64,000 nucleotides of DNA from Struthio camelus (lineage: Eukaryota > Chordata > Aves > Struthioniformes > Struthionidae). The stretch is from positions 115,485,238 to 115,549,237 of the forward strand of contig NC_090944.1 of NCBI RefSeq assembly GCF_040807025.1, read 5' to 3'. The number at the start of each line of letters is the position of its first letter. Positions within the stretch are counted from its first letter, which is position 1. The notes beneath the pieces were generated by a model. The model worked only from the letters and a program-made list of their open reading frames with translations, ran no database searches and was not told the origin of the DNA. Made by a program: the position numbers and the translations under genes. Below, piece by piece: positions 38,101-50,100 of the stretch.

Positions 38101-41100
38101 AATTATGCCTCATAAATAAAAAGATACAATCAAGGAAATCATATCAAGTCGTCTACAGCCCTGGAGTATATTTTCCCCTGGTTCTCACAGTAATGTCTTT
38201 TTAAAGGATAGCTTGTCATGGTTTCGAATATGTCACAGTCACAATATACCAAGAAAGGTCTTGCCAGAGTGGTGGTGCAGCAGTCTCACTGGTAATCTTG
38301 GATGCCAATAAATATGGTCTAATATCACCATTGAGTTTAATGAACAAAACTCGAGGTTTGATTCATCAACACATTGCTTACGCGCTTGAATTTAGGATGG
38401 TGCTGCCAACAGAAAAATGATGCCTTGAGTAGGGCTCAAAAAAGAAATTGTGTAGTTTCAAATAGCTCTTCTCCTTGCTGCGTACCCTTGATCACAGCAA
38501 AGGAAGCATTAAGAATAACATAGGATCTCCGTTACCTCAGCAAAACAATAAAGTTATGTCTGCTTTACTCTTCAGAAGCTGAGGCTCTGTAAGAAAATTC
38601 TGTAAGAAAAATCCACTCTTCCAAAGAAAAGAAATGGAGAGGGGATGACAAGGCAGGAGTGAAAGAAAGAACTGCATTTTATTTCGTGTCACCACTTTGT
38701 AGTGTGTCTTTCTGTTAGGGAGACAGGAAGAAATGGTGAATTAAAATGACGAAAAGAAGCCAAAAGATGAGGGATATTTCAAATAGAAGACTGTTCATCA
38801 CTGGCCAGTCAGAAAACCAGTTTCACCCCATTTTAAGCTACAGAAGTCACTTAGCTGTTCGGCAGTAACTCAGCAACACAAACTGAAGCTCAGACAACAA
38901 TTCGACAGACAGACCGGCAAACTAAGTGTCATTTTTGTCATCTCTGTAAGTGACCAAGAGGACTGAAATACTCTGTACTCCATGTAGTTGTTCCTGCCCT
39001 AATCTTCACAACTTTGCACCCATTTTTTCCTCATCATCTCTCCAGTGTCAGAAATATGATTTGTCTTCTCTTCGAGAGTTTGAGAGGGAGGACCTAATCA
39101 TATTGCCCCTCGTATTCGTCAGATTATTTCCTAGATTCTTCACTTAGCTACAGTAATTGGGCTGTGAGAAGCACACTTTACAAGCAAGAGAAATGCTGTC
39201 CCTCCCACAGCAGTAGGAGGCAGACATCTACAGTGCTGCAGATCCACCTGTCTCATTGTGCCTGATAGTCCTCCCAGAGAATAAATCTCTGCAGGGAGCA
39301 ATAAAACTTTCTGAAAAGCACCACTCCTATTTTTCTGTCTTTTGCATGCTCTGTGCCTGCCAAGTGGAAATAAAAATGTGTCCAAAACCAGGAAGACATT
39401 ATGCCATTAATCTAAAGAAGCAGTCTAAGTACACAATTCACTGCAATTGTGGAAGAGTGACATCGCACCTGCAGGGAAATCAGACCTGATAACTTTGCTT
39501 TGCAGAACAAAACTAAGCCTCACACTCTGTTCAGAAGGACCTTCCTTCAACTGAGAAAAACAGGATTGATTCTATAGGTTGTTACATGATAACACTGTAC
39601 ACCATCCCCAACAATTCATGAGAAGAGTCTACGCATTCTGTTTCAGAAGCATTGCAGGAATCAAAAGACTACACCTGGAAACTCATTGGGCCTCTTATAG
39701 TTATCAGGCTTGTTTAAGTAAGTCAGGGCTTTCTTCAGGGCATCATGCAACTCCATCTATTTAATACAGCTAAGGATCTCAGGCAGCACTCCACCAAATA
39801 TCTAAAAGGCCAAACGCTACAAAGAATGCAAACACCTAAATATACAAATAGACAGAGGTAATTTCAAACATCTAGGTAACTATTTCCAGGTACAGGAAGG
39901 CTGGTATCTTAATGCCTCTGAAAAACCCACTGAAACCTAGCGAGTGCTAATATGCTTATGAAAATCTGGCCCCTAAAGAATGAAAGTGCTTAAATCCCTT
40001 GAACTACAGTGACCTAAGCATTTAGGGGGCGTAGTCCCTTTGACTAGCATGGTCTTCTAAAGTTATTTAATCTTTTTTGAAAGTGCAAGTTTTGCATCTA
40101 GTCTCACAAGCCCTAAATATTCAGCTGAAATTTCCAGTGAAAGAAGAAAAAACAAAACCCCCAAATCCTGACTTCAGATCCAAAGAAGCTGTCAGGGTTC
40201 ATCAAACTAAATCTCCGTACCTCAGAAATACCGGAGAGAGCCCCATCACAGCACTTTGATTTTATCTGCATTCTGCTGGAGGAAATTCAGTTGCATTTAA
40301 AGTTTTATGTCCAGCAAACAAGCCTCAAATGCAGAGACAGCAGAATCAATATCCAGTTTAAGTGAAATATAAATCTGGGTTTCATCAGCATAATAGCAAA
40401 AGCCAAGCCCTATACTTCTGAATAACTTGTCTCACAGGCAAGATATAAATTGTCAACAATGGAGCGGCTTAGAACAGATCCCAAAGGACTGCTGCAAGTG
40501 ACATAAGCAGAAGACAAACACATGCATGCAAAAACCTCTCACAGTGAAACAAATGGTCATTTGTGGCAAAAAACAAAAATGATTTAGGGCGTCAGTCAAC
40601 GGCTTAGCCCAGTAATGGAGCAGAACCAAAATAAAAGGCAAAGCCTTGAATACAGCATGTTAACCCACAAGAATTAGGTCAAGAGACATTCATAGTTACC
40701 ATCACCAACAAATACTAAAATCTTTGGCTCAAGCAAGTCTGTTTGCTATTGACTACTACCCAAAAGCAAGCTTCTCATTAAGATAATTGAAAGCTGGTGC
40801 AACTAAGAACGCCCCACTGCCAAGATCTGGAACTTCCAGATCAGAAACAACTTGGGATTTTTCCCTCTAGCAAAGAAATTCCTAACTAGAAAGCAGGACT
40901 TGTGTCTGCTGCAACTACTTTGATCCCCACTAAGCCCTATTTGGGCTTGAATTTACATACTTCACAGATTCTGACCAAAATAATAAGAAATTCTGGTCTA
41001 ACAATAATTCTACTTTAAGGAAACTATAATAATCGTAGAATAGACTCCACACTGTTTGAGGCCTACAGATGAGCCCCACACTGGCATTAAAGAAAAGCTA

Positions 41101-44100
41101 GGAGAAAGAAAAGGAAACCTTAATATTTATGCATAGTAGCACTTAAAACACAGGTAGTTCACCCTAAAGCATGCTGTTTCCAGGAATGGTTTAGCAGCTT
41201 TGGTCACAAGAGATGTAACAGCAGGAGAATATACCCTCATATATTTTGAAGTGTAAAAAGTTTCCAGGCTTTAAGAGATCATTGCTGCTTTGAAATGTAA
41301 TGTTATATCATCTCTTGCACAGCTAAATTCACTAAGGTTTAGAGAAGGGGGCATTAGGAACTGAAGGAAATCAAAAAACACAGACCTGTAATCAGCAAAA
41401 AGAAGCAGTGAGCTCACAGATACTTTGCATTTGCTTCAGCACAACCTTAACCGACCCTTTCCACACTGGCTGCTACCTTACAGTCATGCTGCCAAACCAG
41501 AAACATGAGAAGGAAAGAGCGAGCTTTGTGATTGTCAAGCAGTGAAGAAAGGTTTTGTGAATACTGCAGTAAGTACACTTCTCTAAGAGCATCCCAGGCT
41601 CTCTCCTCAACAGTTTTGTAAACTTTCCCTTCAGAGTCTATTTCTCGGACTCTGCTGCTAGAACTGATTTATAAATGATTTATAAAGAGAGTCATTGCAC
41701 TTCTCCCTCCAGGCTGCAGGACTCTGACAGTAAGGGGACAAGAAGCAATGGATATAAGCTGAAACGAGAGAAATTCAGATCAGGTACAAGAAGAACTGTG
41801 AGGTTATGCAGGCAGTCACTGGAACGAGTTGCCCAGAGAAGCTGCAGAATCTCTATCCTTGGAGATACTCAAAACTCGACTGGAAATAGCCCTGAGCAGC
41901 CTGCTCTAGCTGGACCTGCTTCAAGCAGGTGACTAGATGACCGCGGGATGTCTCTTCCTGCCTTCATGATTCTGTGACTCTGCGACATATGTAAGAATAG
42001 CAGCTGGATAGACTGTATGCTAATATGATAATGCAGCTTTTTAGACTTAACTCTGTACGGCTTCTGGCTACCAAAAATAACACAACAGGAGCAGTGGAGC
42101 TCTGCCACCAAAGAACCTGGTCTGTAATGTGCACTCTCATCAAATTTGCAGATTGCACCAAACTGGGGGCACCAGTAGATTTTCTCAAGGGCAGGGCTGC
42201 CATTCAGAAGGAGGTAGAGGAATGGGTCAACAGGAACTTCATGAAAATCAGCAAGGACAAATGCCAAGTCTTGCACCTGGGAATGAATTACTTTTTGCAA
42301 CTGTACAGGGTGGGGACTGACCAGCTAGGGAACAGGCCTGCTGAAAAGGATCTAGGGATCTTCCTAGACAGAAAGCTGAACAGGAACTAGCAATATACCC
42401 TGGCAGCAAAGAGGACCAACAGCATCTCGGACTGTATTAACAGCAGCATAGCCAGCTGATTAAGCAAAGTGATTACTCTAGAACGCCGCACTCAGTTTTG
42501 CCCGCCCCTCGAATATAAGAAAGACACTGATAAACCAAAGCAAGTTCAATAGAGGGCCATGAAGGTAATCAGGGGGCTGGAGTGCTTGCCCTGTGAGGAA
42601 AGGCCGAGCGAATTGGGCTTGTTCAGCCTGGATGGCTGTACAGGGAGACCTAATAACAGCCTGCCAGTGCCTACTGAGAGATAATCAAGAAAACAGAGAC
42701 AGCGGTACGTGGTGGGAGGACAAGAGACAACAGCCATAAGTTCAAACAAGAGAGTTTCAGACTAAATATAAGAAAAAACTTCTTCACCATGAGGACTATC
42801 AAGTAGTGGAGGAGGCTGCCCTGAGAGGTTTTACAGTCTCCCTCCCTGGAGGCTTTCAAAACACAACTGGATAAAGTCCCAAGTAATCTTATCTGACCTC
42901 ATAACTGACCTTGCTCTGAGCAGGCAGTTGGACTGTAAGACTTCCTGGGATCCCTTCCAACTTGAATTATCTTATGGATCTATGTTCCTATAAAGCAAAT
43001 GAACTTGTAAAAGAAAGATTTCCACCATACTACAGGAGTTCAAAAGTGGAATGCAGGAATGCACCACCTTTCATATACGTAGAAACAAATCCATGCTTGA
43101 ACCAACCTTTTTTTGAGAAAAAAGGTTTTACAGACTTCTGAACACTGCCAAACTCATCATCAAGACATATCATGTATACAAGTACAGTGTATATAACCAG
43201 CAGCAGTGAGGTTCACTGGTATGCTCTTCAGGAAAGGGAAGGAATAAGCATGCCTATTCATAGGCATTTATATGTGCAAAATCAATCTCATCCTGCTATG
43301 AAACTACGTTCACTTTCCTTTTGAAAGAAAAAATTGAAGGCTGGTTTCTGGTGAGGGTATAAACTCCACTAACTGATATAAAAACTTGGAATGAATGTCA
43401 GATGGTTATAAATAGCAAGGTTATCAGTTCAGAGGCTGAAATCAAATAAGGCACTACATTATTACTAGTAATATCTGATAAAAAAAAAAGTGTTGAAACC
43501 TGTAACTTTGACACGGGAAACAATTCCAGGCCAAAGATGATCAAATGCTTTAGCGCTCAGGGCCTTGAAAATCAAGAGCTGCATGTAACTAACTTGGCCC
43601 AATTTCTGTGGCTGCTCTTCACACAAATGGTGACGTTACTTACTCCACAGTTTAACTGATTTCAGTAGTACCATTGATTTCTAGTAAGGTAAAGTGATAT
43701 TTAGTCTGAATGGCAGAACTGGTCTCCTTGCTTTGTCTCAGCCTCATAAGAAAAATAACAACAGTAAAATACCTATGACCATGAGAAATAATAACAACTA
43801 TCAACAGCAATTTCCCTTTTGAACCACCCATGAAAACTGACCGTAATCCTTGCACCTATTTTAAAGAGAAAACAAGCCCAAACCCTCTGCGTGTAGGGTA
43901 TCTTAAAGTCATAAATTAAAAATTAATTTTGAGCAGACTGCGGTGGGGAACGTTAAAAGGAAAGAAAAGCTAATGCACTGAAGCTGACTTTTAACAACCA
44001 GAATTTTAAACTATTCAGATAATACTAGAGCGTTGCAAAGCTCTGAAGGGTACACAAACACTTACCGTACAAGAAACACAGGCGTTTAGGATTACTTTAA

Positions 44101-47100
44101 AGAAAAATTATACTGAATGAATGTATTGTTTGTGCAAAACTATTTTCAGGTTCTCAGGTTTGACAAAAATTATTTAAGTATCACAATACTATTAACATTA
44201 GAACGAGATGTGTACGTTCACTGCAAGTGTGAAGTAAGATTCTCAAAGTGTACTGAAATCTTCATCAGAGCTGCTAACTGACTTCAGTTCTCACCTGATA
44301 CTCATATTCTGTGTAAGGCAGCAACTTGTCATCTTTGAACGAAGTTGAAGAACCGTTGTAAACAAGCATGAGGTCTAAATTTATGTGGGCTTGAGTTGTT
44401 CGCCTTCTGTAAAGCTCATAAAATAAAATCTTCCCATTTGGTTGCTGCGGGCCAGTCCACAGAACGGAAGAAGCTGACTGGAAACCACCAGCTCTGGTCT
44501 GTATTTCTATGAGCGGGGCAGGCTGCACTGCAGGGGGTGCTTCCAGCGTTCGTACAGATGCCCACTCACTGGACGCGCAACCCAGTTCTGTGCAAGCTTG
44601 CAGTTGTACTTCATACCTTTGGGAACACAAATCAGGAATCAATCGATCAAAACACTGCAAATACATATATTGACAGTGCAAAAGATTAGAATCAAGTACC
44701 CATGGGGTTTTCTTAATTTTTCTAGGTATTTAGCATTTTTGAGTATGAAAACAATTTGTATCAACATGCAGAGTATATGCCATGTCTTTGTATCTCAAGG
44801 AAACCGCATAACCCATACATGAGCAAGCCTTTGCACGTGTGAGCAATCCTGTTAACTTCACTAGGGTTCCATTCCCCATATAAGTACAGGCTGTAGAATA
44901 GTCTAAATTACCACAAACGTAAATGCGATGCAACAATATTTAAGTTTCTATTCAAAGAGAAACAGCTTCTAAGATTTTTTTAGCTCCGCATTCTTTTTGA
45001 TTCAACAGAAAACCAGTCTTCAGCAAGTATTTGTCAATTCAGTTATCAACCGTGACATCACCTTCTGCCTTCTTCAAGCTCCGTTTTTTTTAAAAAAAAA
45101 AAAGTGCCTGTACTTGGCACAGAATATAGAAACCTTTATTCCACTGGCTTAATTCTGGTAGAATTTAAATTAAAATGGCCAAGTTTGGAGAACAGGGCCT
45201 GATGGTGACTCAACACATGCCAAAAAAGTCTTTCTCTAGGTGTATAGGATCCACTTGAAAACATGCTGAAAGTAAACTTACTGCTGCAGCTAGCTTGTCA
45301 ATGCCTTGCAATGGCCCCACAGGGTCTCCCTTAAAAGCATGTAAATGGGAGCCCAAAACTTCCATGTTATAATACACCAAGAAAGAACTCTGTTTTCTGG
45401 ATTTTATTTTTTTTTTTCCAGAGTAGAGTTAACATCTGCAGCAGTTCAAGTGATCAAAATCATTTTGATATTGGTGGTAGATGAATCAAAATCATGATTC
45501 ATTGTAAGAGATAATTTGGATATCATTTGAGAGCTGTATCATCACTAACTTCATTCCATTACTCTTCTCTCTTTGGATTTAGATTAGTTATATGTAAATA
45601 GTAGACAGTTATCAACCATGTAACACACACAAATTATGCCTGCACAAATATATAAGGAAAGGTCAGGTAAATAATCAAGAATTAGCAGGGAAGATATTAC
45701 TTCAATATCAAGTGTGTTCTTTCTGTAGCTGAGTTCTGCATGCTCTCTTTCAGCTTTCACTTAAATAGCAAATCATCTTTTTTCAGCTCAAAGAGGGAAG
45801 CACGTTCCTGGTGTGACTCCATTAATCTGGGTTCAGTTATACTGTGAATGAGCTAGCCAACAGATATTTTGTCTCCCCACCCCTCAGTTTGTCAACTAAA
45901 GCCATATTTATTCTTGAATGCAGACATCTTGCAAAAGATACACCAGTACAAGGTTCCTGGTTCTGGAGTCCGTAGAAGAGTACTGAATTACCCCTTGCAC
46001 CACTTATACCCTACAGCAACTCTAAGCACTTCACCAAGATGATATATAGTTGATGTTACTAGAAATGAAAACATTCTGGTTTTATCACGTGCTTTTTAGG
46101 AACAAAAACCTATAGGTCTGCCTGTCTGTTTAAATGGGATGGTTAAGCTGTCTCGCAGCCCACTGAATCACCTTGCAGTGTTCCTTCAACAAACAAGATC
46201 TTTCACACTTACCTACTGTAGGGTTCTAGCTCTGCTACTATGTAGGACCGCCTCATAAAAGAAACATGAGATGCATCAAAGTCAACAGTTTTCTTTCCTC
46301 TTTCAGCGGGCTTGTGGATTGAGAGTGTGTAACTTCTAATGTCACCATTTACTTTGACAGGAGGATCCCAGGCCACCAAAATCTCCTTTGAGGACCACGC
46401 CTGCAACCTAGGAGGTAACATCCCAGATGGAGCAGAAGGGTTAGTTTTTATCTGAGCTGATGGGCTGGTCACACTCCCTTGACTGTTATTTGCAGTGACA
46501 GTGTAGCTGTATTCCATGCCTGGCATGAGGGTGAAATCAAGGTATCGAGTTTCCAGACCCGAGTAAACAAGAACACCATCCCTCCTTAGCTCATAGCTTG
46601 TGATTTTACCATTAGGGTTAGCTGGAATTTTCCACGTGATTTCAATCGACTCTGAGCCCATGACAAGCAGCCTGGGAGCTTCCATATTTAATGGTGGGGC
46701 CTCCATGGTCATCACTGACTGGAATCTACTAGATGTGCAGCCCCCAGTAGTACAGGCAACCAATGCAAAATTGTACTGGGTGTAAGGCTGTAGATTAGAA
46801 ATCAACATTTGCAAACTTTTGCCAGGATAATACTCTTCATTGTTTAATTTCAATATGTATTTGGTGATGTCTCCATTTTGTATTTGAGGAGGTGTCCAAG
46901 ATGCATTAATTTGAGTGGCACTGACAGCCTGCAGAGATGGTGGATCCACTAATGCAGGAGCTGCTTCCAGTGTTTGTATTGCAGCTGGCTCACTGGTAGA
47001 GCAGCCTCCCATCGTACAAGCAACTACCGCATAACTGTATATTGAATAAGGTAGTAAGTCTTCATCCATGTAGCTGAAAGTATTAGCATCAAAGCTGAAA

Positions 47101-50100
47101 GGATAAAGAACATCATTTTTCAGTAGCCTGTATGACTGAAGAACACCATTGGGCTGTTCCGGGGAGACCCATGAAATGAACACTTTACGGGGGTTAACTG
47201 ATGCCAAGCGTAATCTAGGGGCAGCGAGACCTTTAGGGGCAGTTTGACTAGTCTTTGCCACTGTCCAAGAGCTGTCAGTGTAGCCCGCTGCATTCCAGGT
47301 GCGTATTTTATACTCATACCTTGTCCACGGCTGTAAACCTTTATCATTATATGTAAATGTATTGCTTTCGGTGTTATATTCTGTGAACACAATTTTCTCA
47401 TCTTCTGTTGTTGTTCTGTACCCTAAAGCATTTTCTTTTGTGCATCTGTGAATAACTTCATAGCGAATTATTTTTCCATTTGGACTAATTGGCTCCACCC
47501 AGGTCAGTTCAATGCTGGTAGCATTCACTGCCTGGATTACAGGTGCCATCTGAGACACTGGAGGTGCTTCATCTGTTCGGACTGGCTGGGGCGGAGAACG
47601 AGTGCAGCCTGCCACATTGCAAGCTTCCAGCACTAGATTATAGAGAGTGTAAGGTTCAAGGCGCCTAAAGAGGAATTGGCGAGATAAACCACTGTACTCC
47701 AGGTTTTCCTCACTGAAAATATTATAGGTCTGAAAAAAAGAAAGACAAAAAAAAGTAGAAAGGGAGGGAGGGAGGGAAAGAAGGACAGAAGACAGGATAA
47801 AAGAACAAAAAAGAAAATCAATAATTTTTGCAAATGACCATTAGATGAGATACCTAATTGTTCATAAATCTTAATCTTTGTAACACGGTAGGGATTACTA
47901 ACCAATGATTCAAAAACTTCCTTCCTTCCCAGAAGCGATCACCATGCACACAGATTATTGAAACAAACATAATGTTTTGAGCCACTTTTCCTGATTTATC
48001 CATTTTGGATACGGTAATAAACCAGTTAGTGACACTTTTCATTATATTTATTATTAAGTTTCATTGTCAAGCTCTCATGGGCTAGCCCAGAGCTTGCTGC
48101 AAACTAACTCTTGAGGAGAAAAAATAAGAAAAAACCTATTAAAAAAACCTCTAGCTGAAAAACTTGCATGAAAAGATTCACAATCATTTGAAAATATAGT
48201 GTTAAAACAAGTCCCAAATTTCAAAGCAACATTCTGCCAAACCCAGTTTGTCTAGAAACAGATTGTGGCAAAGTCTAACGTGAGGGGTAAGGCTAAACCC
48301 TGCTAGGAGTATGCACTTTCATGTATAGCTTTCTAGACATTCAGTGAACAATGTGGTTCACTAGTCCTAAAAAAATAGCCTTTCAAACAATTCCTGTGTT
48401 GTTCTGAACTTTTACAATCATGGGGTAGCACAGGAATGTTAATACTCATTAGAATCTATATAAATCACAACCAGAAGCAGTGAATGCTCAGAGCGCCCTT
48501 GTGCTTACACAGGACTTCTATCCTATTTTAAAGTCTAACGCATTTGATTGAGTCCTTTTCAGCCAAAACGTTTTAATTTGACGTTTTCCATTCCTTTTTG
48601 ATCAAATGAAGCGTCAAGATGAAGATTACCTTAATTACACCATTGGGTTTGGAAGGCTCTGCCCATCTTAGCAACAAAGCCCTGCCGTTCTCTTTCTTTT
48701 CCACAGTGAAGTTGCTCAGGCCACTGGGTGAAGCTTCCAATGTGCGCACAGATGTCCAGGGGCCTGAAACCTGTCCGGCATTGTTTACAGCTACGACATG
48801 AACATGATATGTTGTGAAAGGTTTCAATCCAAATAAATGAGCCTGATGCTTTGTTCCCTGAAGCAAGAATACAGATGTTTGAATTAGTTAAAAAAGTAAT
48901 TAGCATCTGCAGTTTGTGTCACATGGAAAATGAGGTCTCAGCTCAGGGTCTCTTCTGACTGCATTGCAGAGTACCCCAATCTGGTTAACAGGATCAGTTT
49001 GTGGGTTTCCATAGTTCAATCTCAAAAAGAAACTCTTAGGTTTTTTTGAAATATCTATCATTATAGTGGAGCCCCTGCAGCTGAATTCTGGGGACTCCTG
49101 CACAGTGCAAAACTCATCTAGCAAAATACCGTACATCAAGCATATATTTCAGTTTTTCCTCAGTGAGACTCAGAGTACTTGGGACTCTGAGGGATCCAAG
49201 CATATGTAAAAACCCTTGGCGTATGGGTGATGCTTGCCTCCACGGAATTCTTTGCACATCAGGCTCTGTGTATCTTTTATATACAAATAACATTCGATAG
49301 GCATCCCATCATGTTCTAGCTACTTAGAGCATTGTAACCTGGAGAGAGAATAGTTTTTCCAAGAGCAGAATTTTCATTCACCTGAGATAAATTCACGGGG
49401 TAAGATGAACTTAGGGCAACCTATTTCCTTACAGGAATCCTCTATATTTCTCCAAATTAGAGAAAACAGCTATACTGTCATTTGGGACACAGGCAAGCGG
49501 GCTAGAATCCTCCCTGGTCTGTGACTTTTGCCTTCCACTGGCAGAGGGAGGCTATGAGCTGCTCATAAATCCCACCACGCTCTGCCAAACGCAGGGTCAA
49601 GCCTTTCTGGAAGGGCTGGGGCTGTCCTTGTCTACCCACACGAGCCATGTGAGATTACTGCCAAGCACAGGGGGACACATGGGTGGTATTCAGACAGACA
49701 GACAACAGCCATAGCCAGAAGGGGCCCCTTGCCTTGCAGCTCACTATTTTATCCAACTCTCCCTAAACAGTATCTGACATAGACTTGACACAGCTTGGAT
49801 ATAAAGCAAACTGAAGCTCAAGATCAGATCTAAGTAGGAAGGCAATATAGCCATAATGACGGGTTTTATTTTGAAGAGCCAGGAAAGGTAAGGGGGCTAA
49901 CAAAGAAGACAGAGTAACGCGTTTCAGAATGAGACTTTTCAGATTTGTCTCATCAGGGGAGAGAGGAAGAAATGGGTTCTGTTGATCACTGATACACTTA
50001 ATTTCATTTTTAGTTGTGCTTTTGCATTAATTATATAGATACCAAGAAAGGGACTGCAGGAATTCAGCTTCCTTTATGTGGCAGAAACAGCTGAAGTCAA

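Larger units (their letters stand above)
32420..44294 (-). other. USH2A intron, 11875 bp, with CR1 fragments
   Basis: Flanking exons join in frame as in human usherin, so no constitutive exon is missing. It contains two CR1 LINE pieces at about 41715-42985 and an A/CA-rich stretch near 36539-36589. The rest shows no gene I can support. Confidence 0.85.

Noticed and set aside
42025..42390. 121-codon open frame resembling a protein-coding exon
   Set aside because: It is the decayed end of a CR1 reverse transcriptase, listed as a mobile element, and not a host gene.
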